Assembly: GCA_015075365.1 (NCBI GenBank)
Contig: JABTUN010000003.1
Span: forward strand, 124,001 to 188,000
DNA: 64,000 bases
Direction: 5' to 3'
From: Verrucomicrobiaceae bacterium
GTDB taxonomy: Bacteria; Verrucomicrobiota; Verrucomicrobiia; Verrucomicrobiales; Verrucomicrobiaceae
Position 1 is the first letter of the stretch, and each line of letters opens with the position of its first letter. Positions 41,458 through 50,410 of the stretch are shown here, piece by piece. A program made the position numbers and the translations under genes. Below the pieces are notes generated by a model, which saw nothing but the letters and a program-made list of their open reading frames with translations, made no database searches and was not told where the DNA came from.

Positions 41458-42099
41458 TCAATCCCTGCGGAAGTGCCGGATCATGCCGATCATGACGCCC
41501 TGGATGAGCAGTTCGCGGGCGGGGAGCAGATCGGGATAGTCCGGATTCTCGGCCTTGAGGAAGGGCTGGCCGTTGGTGACGAGAAAGCGCTTCAGCGTGG
41601 TCTCTCCGTCGATGAGCGCCGCGACGATGTCTTTCTCACGCGGCTCTTTGATTTCGAGGATGACAAAGTCGCCATGGCAGATGTGCGCGTCGATCATCGA
41701 GTCACCCCGGACCTTGAGGGCGAAGCTCTTCGCCGTGCGCGGGATGCCGAGCGTGTTGATGTCCACGGAGATGCAGCCGTCGGCCTGCTGCGCGGCGTCG
41801 CTCGGCATGCCGGCCGGGATGGTGCCGAAGACGGGGATGTCCACGATCTCGGCGCGGTCGAGATCCTCCGGAAAGACGACGGCGCGGGCCATGTGCGGAT
41901 GACGGCGGATGGCTCCCTTTTTCTCCAGGGCGCGGAGGTGGCTCATCGCGGCGGTCTGGCTGGAGAAGCCAAAGTGCCTCTGGATGTCACGTGTGGAGGG
42001 CATGACACCGTTGCTGCGCTGGTAGCTGCGCAGGTAGTCGAGGAGTTCCTGCTGACGCGCGGTCAGGTGGCGGGCGCTGGAGGAGGCGAGCGGGTTCAT
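41458..42099 (-). CDS. lexA: SOS repressor LexA
   Basis: A 213-aa LexA. The N-terminal winged HTH is LTARQQELLDYLRSYQRSNGVMPSTRDIQRHFGF...QTAAMSHLRALEKKGAI. The cleavage site lies in GTIPAGMPSDA, where the A-G pair is present. The catalytic Ser and Lys are expected in VRGDSMIDAHICHGDFVIL and IVAALIDGETTLKRF. It represses DNA-damage genes and undergoes RecA-stimulated self-cleavage. The upstream region contains TGTTC-N4-GAACA, consistent with autoregulation. The start follows MNPLASSSARHL; a much longer frame upstream was rejected. Confidence 0.95.
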   Translation of the reverse strand: MNPLASSSARHLTARQQELLDYLRSYQRSNGVMPSTRDIQRHFGFSSQTAAMSHLRALEKKGAIRRHPHMARAVVFPEDLDRAEIVDIPVFGTIPAGMPSDAAQQADGCISVDINTLGIPRTAKSFALKVRGDSMIDAHICHGDFVILEIKEPREKDIVAALIDGETTLKRFLVTNGQPFLKAENPDYPDLLPARELLIQGVMIGMIRHFRRD

Positions 42100-42113
42100 G
42101 GCAGGGAGGTGTC

Positions 42114-42127
42114 TGTTCGGGCGAACA
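42114..42127 (-). promoter_or_regulatory. LexA-binding site (SOS box)
   Basis: TGTTCGGGCGAACA is a perfect inverted repeat of the form TGTTC-N4-GAACA, 15 bp upstream of the lexA start codon. This form is the LexA operator type described for Verrucomicrobia and fits autoregulation of lexA. Confidence 0.85.
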
Positions 42128-42192
42128 ATCACGCCATTGAAGGAACGCGCAAGATGTTTTCCTGGCCCGGATTTGTGGGCATGGTGCGGTGA

Positions 42193-42861
42193 ATGCACCT
42201 CCTTCACACGCTGATTTTTGCCGGACTCGCCGTCGTCACCGCCGCCGCGCAGGACGGGGCCTCCCCCTTGAGCCCTGCCGCGACAGGGAAGGTGGGCGAG
42301 CTGCCGCCGATGACCAAGGTGCTGAACCAGCGCGCCGCCGCGGCCTTTGCGAAGAAGGACTGGGCGACTGCGCGGAAGGCCTACCAGGAAATGCTCGATC
42401 TCGATCCGAAGAATGCGCTCGTGTGGGCGAATTTGGGCGCGGTGGAGCAGCAGGCTGGGAATTCCAAACGCGCGGAGGAGTGCTTTGAAAACTCCGTGAT
42501 GTACAACACGGAGCTGGCCCAGTCCTGGCTGGCGCTCGGACTGATCCGTCTGGAGCGCGGGGACACCTACCTGGCCATGTCCGCGCTCGCGCGTGCGGTG
42601 CATGAAGATCCGGAGGATGCGCGTGCGCGCAACTACCTCGCCATCGCCGCGAAGAACCTCGGCTGGGCGGACGCGGCGGAGGCGGAGTTGCAAAAGGCCA
42701 TCGCGCAGAAGCCGGACTATGGCATCGCGCATTTCAATCTGGCGCTGATGATGCTGGAACGCCGTCCGCCGTCCCTGGAACTGGCGCGGCGGCACTACGA
42801 AAAGGCGCGTGCCCTCGGCGTGGAAAAGGACGAAACGGTGGAGCGGCGGCTGAAGGAGTAA
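42193..42861 (+). CDS. exported TPR-repeat protein
   Basis: A 222-aa protein with a signal peptide (MHLLHTLIFAGLAVVTAAA, cleavage near Q20) and about four tetratricopeptide repeats. Visible repeats start at LNQRAAAAFAKKDWATARKAYQEMLDLDP, ALVWANLGAVEQQAG, AQSWLALGLIRLERGD and ARNYLAIAAKNLGWADAAEAELQKA. It probably mediates protein-protein contacts in the periplasm. It lies 4 bp upstream of bioF on the same strand, but no metabolic link to biotin is apparent. Confidence 0.85.
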   Translation: MHLLHTLIFAGLAVVTAAAQDGASPLSPAATGKVGELPPMTKVLNQRAAAAFAKKDWATARKAYQEMLDLDPKNALVWANLGAVEQQAGNSKRAEECFENSVMYNTELAQSWLALGLIRLERGDTYLAMSALARAVHEDPEDARARNYLAIAAKNLGWADAAEAELQKAIAQKPDYGIAHFNLALMMLERRPPSLELARRHYEKARALGVEKDETVERRLKE

Positions 42862-42865
42862 CCGC

Positions 42866-44017
42866 ATGCGTGACTGGAATCTGCAAGCCGAGCTGGATGA
42901 GCTGCGTGCCCACGGCCTGTGGCGCGAGCTGCGCGTGCTCGACGCCGTGGATGGCGTGCGCGTGAGCCGTGAGGGGCGGGAGCTGGTGAACTTTTCCTCG
43001 AACGATTACCTCGGCCTCGCCGGATCGGAGGTGATGCGCGCGGCATTGGAGGACGGGCTGCTGCGACATGGCGGCGGCGCGGGTGCTTCGCGTCTGGTGT
43101 GCGGCACGCATCGCGCGCATCAGATGCTGGAGGAGGCTCTCGCCGCCTTCAAAGGCACGGAGGCCGCGCTGGGCTTCAGCAGCGGTTTTGCCGTGGCGCT
43201 GGGCGTCATTCCCGCGCTGATGGGCACGGGGGACACGATCATCCTCGACAAGCTCTGCCATGCCTGTCTCGTCGATGCGGCGCGTTTGAGCGGCGCGACG
43301 ATCCGCGTCTTTCCGCACAATCATCTGGAGAAGCTCGCCCGCCTTTTGCAGACAGCCACGGGGCGCGTGCTGGTCGTGACAGAATCCATTTTTAGCATGG
43401 ACGGCGACGCGGCGCCTCTGCGCGAGATCGTGGAGCTGAAGGAGAGGCATGGCGCGTGGCTGCTGCTGGATGAGGCACACGCGGTGGGCGTGCTCGGACC
43501 GCAGGGCAGGGGACTGGCGGCGGCGCTCGGCCTGGACGACCGGATCGAGTTGCAGATGGGCACGCTGAGCAAGGCACTGGGGCTCTGCGGTGGCTATTTG
43601 GCCGCATCCCGGCAGGTGATCGACCTGCTGGTGAACCGCGCGCGCAGCCTCATCTACTCCACGGCGCCACCTCCGCATCTGGCCCATGCGGCGGCGGTGA
43701 TGACCGGCATCGCCGCTGGCCCGGAGGGGGACGCGCGCCGCCGGCGGCTGCACGATCACGCGGCGTCGTTGAGGCAAAGACTGGCGTTGCAGGATCATCC
43801 CGCCGCCATTCTCCCTGTGATCGTGGGAGATGAGGCGGCGGCCATGCAGGCCTCCGCGCGCCTGCTGGAGCAGGGAATCCTGGTGCCGGCCATCCGCTAT
43901 CCCACGGTGGCACGGGGGCGGGCGCGGCTGCGGATCACGGTGGGCGCTGGGCACACGCCCGGGCAGGTGGAGATGCTGGCCGGGGCACTTCCGGGGATGA
44001 TGGCGGGAATTTTGTGA
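42866..44017 (+). CDS. bioF: 8-amino-7-oxononanoate synthase family protein (BioF-like)
   Basis: A 383-aa PLP-dependent alpha-oxoamine synthase. NFSSNDYLGLAG, GAGASRLVCGTHRAHQMLEEALAAFKG, VTESIFSMDGDAAPL, LLDEAHAVGVLG and the Schiff-base lysine in GTLSKALGLCGGY fit BioF, which condenses pimeloyl-ACP/CoA with alanine in biotin synthesis. Related enzymes (KBL, serine palmitoyltransferase) share the fold, so the specific reaction is likely but not certain. No other bio genes are nearby. Its 3' side adjoins a predicted sigma-54 promoter. Confidence 0.85.
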   Translation: MRDWNLQAELDELRAHGLWRELRVLDAVDGVRVSREGRELVNFSSNDYLGLAGSEVMRAALEDGLLRHGGGAGASRLVCGTHRAHQMLEEALAAFKGTEAALGFSSGFAVALGVIPALMGTGDTIILDKLCHACLVDAARLSGATIRVFPHNHLEKLARLLQTATGRVLVVTESIFSMDGDAAPLREIVELKERHGAWLLLDEAHAVGVLGPQGRGLAAALGLDDRIELQMGTLSKALGLCGGYLAASRQVIDLLVNRARSLIYSTAPPPHLAHAAAVMTGIAAGPEGDARRRRLHDHAASLRQRLALQDHPAAILPVIVGDEAAAMQASARLLEQGILVPAIRYPTVARGRARLRITVGAGHTPGQVEMLAGALPGMMAGIL

Positions 44018-44031
44018 AACGGGGGCCAAAG

Positions 44032-44049
44032 TTGGCACGGGCTCTGCTT
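44032..44049 (+). promoter_or_regulatory. predicted sigma-54 promoter of the outer-membrane protein gene
   Basis: The sequence TTGGCACG, four bases, then CTGCTT has GG at 44034-44035 and GC at 44046-44047 with the obligatory 10-bp spacing. Only one base of the -12 element departs from the TTGC consensus. Transcription would begin near 44059, giving a leader of about 60 nt that contains the palindrome CTGCCGTCGGCAG (44068-44080). Confidence 0.55.
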
Positions 44050-44119
44050 TGGACAGGTGATGTCAGTCTGCCGTCGGCAGTCGGCACCTCAACACCAACA
44101 AAACTAAACTCGACCCAAC

Positions 44120-45070
44120 ATGAAGCTCAAAAACATGAACTCGATCATGGCGAAATCGGTGGCCGTCCTCGCCGCCTGTGCCGCCCTGAACGCTAATGCC
44201 GGCACCGCCCCGGCTCCCGCCCCCGCCCCTGAAGAACCGTCCAGCTTGTTCGACAGCGTGGGAGCCGAGCTGAGCGCCGCCTACGACAGCCGCTACTACT
44301 TCCGCGGCCTGTGGTTCGCCGACAACATTGTCTCCACCTTCCTCAACCTTTCCGTTCCGCTCATGGGCGGCGGCCAGGAGGACGGCGGCAGCCTCACCTG
44401 GGGTATTGGTGCCGGTTACATCTCCACAGCGGACACTCCCTTCATTCCCACGGCCAACAATCCGGTGGACGGCGACTTCGACTACTCGGAGATCGACATC
44501 TACACCTCCCTCACCTATGATGTCGGCTGGGCCAAGTTCGGCATGCAGTATCAATACTACTTCTACCCGGACACCTATGGTGGCAGCAACAGCGGCCTTG
44601 CCAATGGTGGCACGGATCCGGAGTTCGGCATCAAGGGCAACAGCGAGCTCGGCTTCACCGTCGGCATCCCGATCGGCGCTCTGAACCTCGGTTTTGGTTA
44701 CTTCCACGACTTCACGGTCGGCGGTCACTACTTCCAGGCTTCTGCTGATTACACCATTGCTGTCACGGATTGGATGAGCATCGTCCCGGCCATCCAGACC
44801 GGCTACGGCATCGACTACTACACCGGCAACAACACCGCGGTCCTGACCAACCTGAACGGCCAGGCTGCTTCGAACTTCGGTGGCGGTACTTTCCCGACCT
44901 CCGGCTTCACCCACCTGCTGGTCTCGGTCTCCGCGCCGATCAAGGTGACCAAGAGCGCCACGTTCGTGCCATATATCGCCTGGAATCACAGCCTGGACCT
45001 GCGTTCCTCGCTCAACCTCACCACCCACAACGAGGTTTACTGGGGCGCCAAGGTTGCGATCTCGTTCTAA
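44120..45070 (+). CDS. outer-membrane beta-barrel protein
   Basis: A 316-aa protein with a signal peptide (SIMAKSVAVLAACAALNANA), a proline/alanine linker and a barrel-like domain of alternating hydrophobic and aromatic strands: AELSAAYDSRYYFRGLWFADN, IYTSLTYDVGWAKFGMQYQYYFYP, LNLGFGYFHDFTVGGHYFQ and EVYWGAKVAISF. The terminal phenylalanine is the usual outer-membrane insertion signal. DSRYYFRGLWF resembles a recurrent motif in bacterial porin-like proteins. The transported substrate is unknown. The gene is monocistronic: predicted sigma-54 promoter upstream, strong terminator downstream. Confidence 0.85.
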   Translation: MKLKNMNSIMAKSVAVLAACAALNANAGTAPAPAPAPEEPSSLFDSVGAELSAAYDSRYYFRGLWFADNIVSTFLNLSVPLMGGGQEDGGSLTWGIGAGYISTADTPFIPTANNPVDGDFDYSEIDIYTSLTYDVGWAKFGMQYQYYFYPDTYGGSNSGLANGGTDPEFGIKGNSELGFTVGIPIGALNLGFGYFHDFTVGGHYFQASADYTIAVTDWMSIVPAIQTGYGIDYYTGNNTAVLTNLNGQAASNFGGGTFPTSGFTHLLVSVSAPIKVTKSATFVPYIAWNHSLDLRSSLNLTTHNEVYWGAKVAISF

Positions 45071-45122
45071 TTCCACGCGGGTTTCACGACCCGTTTTCAA
45101 TGTCTGATTAATGGTTGGGAAG

Positions 45123-45153
45123 CCCCCGGTCAGCTCGCTGGCCGGGGGTTTTT
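45123..45153 (+). terminator. rho-independent terminator of the outer-membrane protein gene
   Basis: Stem CCCCCGG(T)CAG / CTG(G)CCGGGGG around loop CTCG, followed by TTTTT at 45149-45153, about 50 bp after the stop codon. Confidence 0.92.
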
Positions 45154-45223
45154 CGTGCCCGGCTGGCAGCATGCCGCGCGGCGTGCGCGTTGACGGTTTC
45201 CGCAGGCTTGGCATGATGGGCGG

Positions 45224-46615
45224 ATGAACCAAGTTGATGTTGTTTTCGTGGAGTCGCTCAAGCAAGTCGTCAGCGCGGAGCGCGTGCTCACGCGGGACGA
45301 GGATCTGGTGCCGTATTCGTTTGATGGCACGGCGGCGCTGAAGCAGCGGCCAGGAGCGGTCGTGTTTCCGCTGACGACGGCGGAGGTGGCCGCCTGCGTG
45401 AAACTGGCCCGTGAAAGGAGCGTCCCGGTCGTCACACGCGGCAGCGGCACCGGTCTCAGCGGCGGCAGCGTGCCGCTGGCGGGCTGCCTCGTGCTTTGCC
45501 TCGTGAAGATGGACAGGATCATCGAACTCGATGAGAAAAACCTCACCTTGCGCGCGCAGAGCGGCGTGATCACCAAGGAGATCGACGACGCCTGTGCCAA
45601 AGCCGGGCTGTTTTATCCGCCGGACCCTGGTTCGATGAAAATTTCCACCATCGGCGGCAATCTGGCGGAAAACTCCGGCGGCCTGCGCGGTCTCAAGTAC
45701 GGTGTGACGCGTGATTATGTCATGGGCATCGAGGTCGTGCTGCCGGACGGCACCGTGACCTTCCTCGGCAACAAATGCGTCAAAGACGTGGCGGGCTATT
45801 CGATGAAGGACCTCTTCGTCGGCAGCGAGGGCACGCTCGGCATCATCACGGAGGTGCTGCTGAAGGTGCTGCCGAGGCCGAAGGCGCGTAAAACGATGCT
45901 CGCGCTTTACGATTCGATGGAGCAGGCCGCGGAGACCATCTCCGCCATCATCGCGGCCAAAATCATCCCCTGCACCCTGGAGTTCCTCGACAAGATGACC
46001 GTGCGCTGCGTGGAGGATTACTCGAAGATCGGCCTGCCCACCGATGTCGAGGCCGTGGTGCTCATGGAGACCGACGGACACCCCGCCGTCGTGGAGGAGG
46101 AGGCCGCGCAGATGATGGCGCTGGCGCGTGCCAACGGCGCGCACGATGTGCGGGCGGCTAAAAACGAGCAGGAAGGCGCGAAACTGGCCGCCGCGCGCCG
46201 CAATGCCTTCTCCGCGCTGGCGCGCATGCGCCCCACGACCATCCTGGAGGACGTGACGGTGCCCCGCAGCGAGCTGGCGCGCATGGTCGCCTTCATCAAC
46301 GAGGTCGCCGCGCGCCACCGGCTGCAAATCGGCACCTTCGGCCATCTGGGCGATGGCAACCTGCACCCGACCTTCCTCACCAACGAGCGCGATCACGAGG
46401 AAATGCACCGCGTGGAGACCGCGCTGGAGGAAATCGTCGAGGAGACGCTCAAACTCGGCGGCACCGTCACCGGCGAGCATGGCGTGGGCCTGGCGAAGAA
46501 GGGCTTTTTGCGCCGCCAGCTCGGCGAAGGCAGTTTTGAGCTCATGCGCACGGTGAAAAAGGCGCTCGACCCGCAGGGGCTGCTCAATCCGGGCAAGATG
46601 TTCGACGCGGCGTGA
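45224..46615 (+). CDS. FAD-linked 2-hydroxy-acid dehydrogenase, glycolate oxidase subunit GlcD-like
   Basis: A 463-aa flavoprotein of the vanillyl-alcohol-oxidase fold. The FAD-binding segment has VPVVTRGSGTGLSGGSVP, YPPDPGSMKISTIGGNLAENSGG and GSEGTLGIITEVLLKVLP. The C-terminal substrate domain has FGHLGDGNLHPTF and GTVTGEHGVGLAKKGFL, where the His residues are conserved. Members oxidise glycolate or D-lactate with quinone as acceptor. glcE and glcF are not adjacent, so the acid oxidised and the electron acceptor remain open. Confidence 0.9.
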   Translation: MNQVDVVFVESLKQVVSAERVLTRDEDLVPYSFDGTAALKQRPGAVVFPLTTAEVAACVKLARERSVPVVTRGSGTGLSGGSVPLAGCLVLCLVKMDRIIELDEKNLTLRAQSGVITKEIDDACAKAGLFYPPDPGSMKISTIGGNLAENSGGLRGLKYGVTRDYVMGIEVVLPDGTVTFLGNKCVKDVAGYSMKDLFVGSEGTLGIITEVLLKVLPRPKARKTMLALYDSMEQAAETISAIIAAKIIPCTLEFLDKMTVRCVEDYSKIGLPTDVEAVVLMETDGHPAVVEEEAAQMMALARANGAHDVRAAKNEQEGAKLAAARRNAFSALARMRPTTILEDVTVPRSELARMVAFINEVAARHRLQIGTFGHLGDGNLHPTFLTNERDHEEMHRVETALEEIVEETLKLGGTVTGEHGVGLAKKGFLRRQLGEGSFELMRTVKKALDPQGLLNPGKMFDAA

Positions 46616-46627
46616 GGCGGCGGCCTC

Positions 46628-47269
46628 TCACGGCAGCCCCTGCGCGCGCAGCGCCGCGATGACCTGCTCCACCGCCTCCTCCAGCGTCACGGCGGAGTTG
46701 TCGATGATCGTGGCACCCTCCGGGATGACGAGCGGGCTGGACTTGCGCTGTTTGTCGATGCGGTCGCGCTCCGCCAGGTTGTCCGCCTGGCCTTGGGCGC
46801 GGCGGCGCGCGGCGCGCACCTCCTCGGAGGCGTCGATGTAGATTTTAAAAGGGCTGTCCGGGAAGACCACGCTGCCAATGTCCCGTCCCTCCATGACCAG
46901 CGGCCCCAGGGAGATGAGGGAGCGCTGGTCCGCCACCAGGCGGGCACGCACCTCCGGCACGCGTGCCACGAGGGACACGGCCGCGTTTACCGCGTCGCTG
47001 TTCAGCTCGTCCGGGGTCAGATCGTGGCCGTCGAGCCTGACATGCGTCTCACCATCACTCACCGGGCATTCAAAGGTGATGGAAGGCAGCGCGGCGACGA
47101 TGGCGGCGGGGTCGTTGGGATCGATGCCGCGGTTCAGCACCGCCCAGGTGAAGGCGCGGTACATGTTTCCCGTGCCCACAAAAGTGCAGCCGAGCCTGCG
47201 CGCCACCCGGCGTGCGATGCTGCTCTTTCCTGACGCGGCGGGGCCGTCGATGGTGATGACCGGTGGCAT
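46628..47269 (-). CDS. cmk: cytidylate kinase
   Basis: It phosphorylates CMP and dCMP. The 213-aa protein has the P-loop DGPAASGKSS near the N-terminus, GTGNMYRAFTWAVLNRG, VMEGRDIGSVVFPDSPFKIYIDAS and RAQGQADNLAERDRIDKQRKSSPL. It begins 18 bp after the end of aroA on the same strand, an aroA-cmk pairing seen in many bacteria. Confidence 0.95.
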   Translation of the reverse strand: MPPVITIDGPAASGKSSIARRVARRLGCTFVGTGNMYRAFTWAVLNRGIDPNDPAAIVAALPSITFECPVSDGETHVRLDGHDLTPDELNSDAVNAAVSLVARVPEVRARLVADQRSLISLGPLVMEGRDIGSVVFPDSPFKIYIDASEEVRAARRRAQGQADNLAERDRIDKQRKSSPLVIPEGATIIDNSAVTLEEAVEQVIAALRAQGLP

Positions 47270-47287
47270 CTCAGGGGCGGGGACGGG

Positions 47288-48640
47288 TTAATGCGGCGGC
47301 ACGCGCGTGATCGTGGGGATGGGCGGCGCGCCCGTGTCCCCGTGCAGGAACAGCTCCAGATGGTGCTCAAAGCCCGGGTAGCTCGTGGCGATGCATTCCG
47401 CTCCCTCGATGGTGGTGACGCCTTCCGCAAACATGCCCGCGATGGCAAAGGCCATGGCGATGCGGTGGTCGTGGTAGGTGGGCAGCGTGGCGCCCTGGAG
47501 CTTCGCGCCGCCGGTGATCTCCATGCCGTCCGGGTTTTCCGTCACTGTCACGCCCATGAGGCGCAGGTTGTGCGCCACGGCGGCGATCCGGTCGGTCTCC
47601 TTCACGCGCAGCTCCTGCGCGTCACGGATGAGGGTCTTGCCGCGCGCCAGCGCGCCGGCCACGGCCAGGATGGGCAGCTCGTCGATGACATTCGGGATCT
47701 CCGCGCCGCCGATGACCGTCGCGTTCAGATCACCGCCCTTGATCACGATGTTCCCGCGTGGCTCCCCCTCGGACTGGGTTTCGGAGCTGGTCACCTGCGC
47801 GCCCATGCGCAGCAGCACGTCGATGATGCCCGTGCGCGTCGGGTTGAGGCCCACGTTTTTGATCGTGAGCTGCGAGCCGGGCGTCGCCGCCGCGGCCACC
47901 ATCCAGAAGGCCGCGCTGGAGATGTCCCCCGGCACCACGATGTCCGTGGCGCGCGGCTCCTGCGGGCCGTACACGCTCACCGCGTCGTCCTCCCGCAGCC
48001 ATTTGATGCCGAAGTGGCTGAAGAGGCGCTCCGTGTGGTTGCGCGTGGCCACCGGCTCCACCACGGTGGTTTTTCCGGGGGCAAAGAGGCCCGCCAGCAG
48101 GATGGCGCTCTTCACCTGGGCGCTGGCCACCGGCAGCTTGTAGTAGAGCGGCTTCAAGGCGCCGCCATGGACCTTCAGCGGGGCGCAGACCTTCTCCCCC
48201 TGGCCTTCGATCCGCGCGCCCATCTGGGCCAGCGGATCAGCCACCCGTTTCATCGGCCGTTTCGAGAGCGAGGCATCGCCAAACAGCTCCGTGGTGAAGT
48301 CCTGGCCGGCCAGGATGCCGCACAGCAGGCGCGTCGTCGTGCCGGAGTTCCCGCAGTCGATCGGCTGCGCGGGTGCTTGCAGCCTCGCGCCCCGGCCGGT
48401 GATGGCCAGTTTCACCAGGCCCACGCCCTCCACCTCCTCCAGCGGCTCCACCGTGGTGCCGAGCGCCTGCATGGCCTTCACCGTGCACAGGCAGTCCTCG
48501 CTGGGCAGGAAGCCGTCGATCACCGTCGTTCCCTTGGCGAGCCCCGCGAACATCGCGGCGCGGTGGGAGATGCTTTTGTCCCCCGGCACCGTGATCTCGG
48601 CGGGGATGCTCTTGAGTTTTTTGGAGGTGAGGATGGCCAT
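47288..48640 (-). CDS. aroA: 3-phosphoshikimate 1-carboxyvinyltransferase (EPSP synthase)
   Basis: A 450-aa enzyme of the shikimate pathway that joins PEP to shikimate-3-phosphate. It has VPGDKSISHRAAMFAGLAKG near the N-terminus, DCGNSGTTTRLLCGILAGQ, DASLSKRPMKRV, PGDISSAAFWMVAAA and near the C-terminus RVKETDRI. The glycine of the GNSGTTTR loop is conserved; the G-x-A region suggests a class II-like enzyme, but this needs alignment. It leads a two-gene unit with cmk. Confidence 0.95.
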   Translation of the reverse strand: MAILTSKKLKSIPAEITVPGDKSISHRAAMFAGLAKGTTVIDGFLPSEDCLCTVKAMQALGTTVEPLEEVEGVGLVKLAITGRGARLQAPAQPIDCGNSGTTTRLLCGILAGQDFTTELFGDASLSKRPMKRVADPLAQMGARIEGQGEKVCAPLKVHGGALKPLYYKLPVASAQVKSAILLAGLFAPGKTTVVEPVATRNHTERLFSHFGIKWLREDDAVSVYGPQEPRATDIVVPGDISSAAFWMVAAAATPGSQLTIKNVGLNPTRTGIIDVLLRMGAQVTSSETQSEGEPRGNIVIKGGDLNATVIGGAEIPNVIDELPILAVAGALARGKTLIRDAQELRVKETDRIAAVAHNLRLMGVTVTENPDGMEITGGAKLQGATLPTYHDHRIAMAFAIAGMFAEGVTTIEGAECIATSYPGFEHHLELFLHGDTGAPPIPTITRVPPH

Positions 48641-48719
48641 GCGAATTCAGCCCGCCGGAGAGAAAGCGGGGCACTCCTTCGTCCACGCCTCCGGGGATTT
48701 CAAGGAATTGAAAAGCGCC

Positions 48720-50120
48720 CTATGTGCCGCAAAACGTGCGGTAGCCGGGCGGTGTGCCCGGCCTGGAGTACTCCGGCAGGTCCCGGTCGTGATCCCAGGG
48801 ATTCGTGATCACGGCCAGCAGCGCGTGAAAGGGCCGCATGTTCCCCGCCTGCGCGGCGGTGAGCGCCTCCTCCACCTTGTGATTGCGCGGGATGAAGGCC
48901 GGGTTGGCGCTGCGCATCAGAATGGACTGCTGCCGCGGCGTGCCGCCCTGGCGTGCGAGGCGCTGCTGCCAGCGCGCGTGCCACTCCGTGGGCTCGTGGC
49001 GGCTGGTGGTCAGCGCGGCAAAGATGTTCGTGAAGTCAGCCCCGGTTTCCTGCATCTCGTCCAGCAGGTCCTGGATCAGCACGGCGTCCTCCTCCTCCCG
49101 GGTGAAGATGCCCAGCTTGGCGCGCATGCCCATGAGCCAGTGGTGTTTGAAACGCTCCTCAAACTTCGGAATCAGCCCGTTCGCGATCTCCACCGCCTGC
49201 TTCTCATCCTCGTGAAAAAGCGGCAGCATGGCCTCCGCCAGGCGCGCCAGGTTCCATTGCGCGATCTGGGGCTGGCTGCCATACGCGTAGCGGCCGTGGC
49301 GGTCGATGGAGCTGAACACCGTGTCAGGATGATACGCGTCCATAAAGGCGCAGGGGCCGTAGTCGATCGTCTCGCCGCTGAGGGCCATGTTGTCCGTGTT
49401 CATCACCCCGTGGATGAAGCCCACGAGCATCCAGTTCGCGATCAGCCCCGCCTGGTTCTCCGCGATGGCCTCAAACAGCGCCACCGCGTCGTTTTCCACC
49501 TCCGGGTAGTGCCGCTGGCGCGTGTGCTCCGCCAGCGCGTGCAGCGCCGCCACATCACGGTGCGCCGCCGCCCACTCAAAGGTGCCCGTGCGGATGTGGC
49601 TGGCCGCCACGCGCGTGAGCACCGCGCCCGGCAGCGCGCCCTCCTGCCGCCACACGGTTTCTCCCGTCGTCACCACGGCCAGGCAGCGCGTCGTGGGGAT
49701 GCCCAGCGCCTCCATTGCCTCGCTGATGAGGTATTCGCGCAGCATCGGCCCCAGCGCCGCACGCCCGTCTCCACGGCGCGAGTACGGCGTGGGCCCGGCG
49801 CCCTTGAGCTGGATGTCAAAACGCCCGCCATCAGGCGTGATCTGCTCCCCCAGCAGGATGGCGCGCCCGTCCCCCAGGCCGGTGAAATGCGCGTATTGAT
49901 GCCCGGCGTAGGCCTGTGCCAGGGGCCGCGCGCCCGGTGGCAGCGCGTTCCCCGCGTAAACCGCCGCGTCCTCCTCCGGCAGGCCCAGCTCCTCCGCCAG
50001 CGCGTGGTTGAAGATGACCAGCCGCGGCTCCTTCACCGCCGTCGGCTCCACCTCGGTGAAGAACAGCGGGGGGAGCCGGGCGTAGGAGTGCTCGAGGCGC
50101 CAGGAGGGTGTTTCAGGCAT
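48720..50120 (-). CDS. selO: protein adenylyltransferase SelO (YdiU)
   Basis: A 466-aa pseudokinase-fold AMPylator. YAGHQYAHFTGLGDGRAILLGE, the lysine-bearing QLKGAGPTPYSRRGDGRAAL, REYLISEAMEALGIPTTR and GVMNTDNMALSGETIDYGPCAFMD (metal-binding N and D) are the family hallmarks. The C-terminus ends PPGYRTFCGT, so the cysteine near the end that matches the selenocysteine or cysteine position of SelO is present. It probably modifies redox enzymes under oxidative stress. Confidence 0.93.
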   Translation of the reverse strand: MPETPSWRLEHSYARLPPLFFTEVEPTAVKEPRLVIFNHALAEELGLPEEDAAVYAGNALPPGARPLAQAYAGHQYAHFTGLGDGRAILLGEQITPDGGRFDIQLKGAGPTPYSRRGDGRAALGPMLREYLISEAMEALGIPTTRCLAVVTTGETVWRQEGALPGAVLTRVAASHIRTGTFEWAAAHRDVAALHALAEHTRQRHYPEVENDAVALFEAIAENQAGLIANWMLVGFIHGVMNTDNMALSGETIDYGPCAFMDAYHPDTVFSSIDRHGRYAYGSQPQIAQWNLARLAEAMLPLFHEDEKQAVEIANGLIPKFEERFKHHWLMGMRAKLGIFTREEEDAVLIQDLLDEMQETGADFTNIFAALTTSRHEPTEWHARWQQRLARQGGTPRQQSILMRSANPAFIPRNHKVEEALTAAQAGNMRPFHALLAVITNPWDHDRDLPEYSRPGTPPGYRTFCGT

Positions 50121-50410
50121 GCAGGTCACTCCTGAGGGTGGTGGAGAGGAGGAGCAGACGGCGCGGGGTGGGGGCGTGCATGGCGGAGGCGGTGTGGGGT
50201 ATCTATGCCGTTTGACTCGGAATGTTACGCGCTAAACACAGCCGATGTGTCTGCGCAGGGCCGCCTGGACGGCATTTCCGAGCGGATGGATGCCCTGCCG
50301 GTGGGAGGGGCTGCGATGAAATGGAGACGCGATGCAGGCGGTGGATGTCGTTTGCGTGCCTGCGCGCGCCTGCCATACTCCGCGCTCCCCCAACGCTCGC
50401 AAAAAAACCG

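Noticed and set aside
44063..46480. 805-codon open frame on the minus strand
   Set aside because: It runs antisense through the outer-membrane protein, its terminator and glcD. A gene spanning a strong terminator and two well-supported genes is not credible.
47291..50135. long plus-strand open frames opposite aroA and selO
   Set aside because: Both minus-strand genes carry full family signatures; the plus-strand translations are arginine/histidine-rich shadows.
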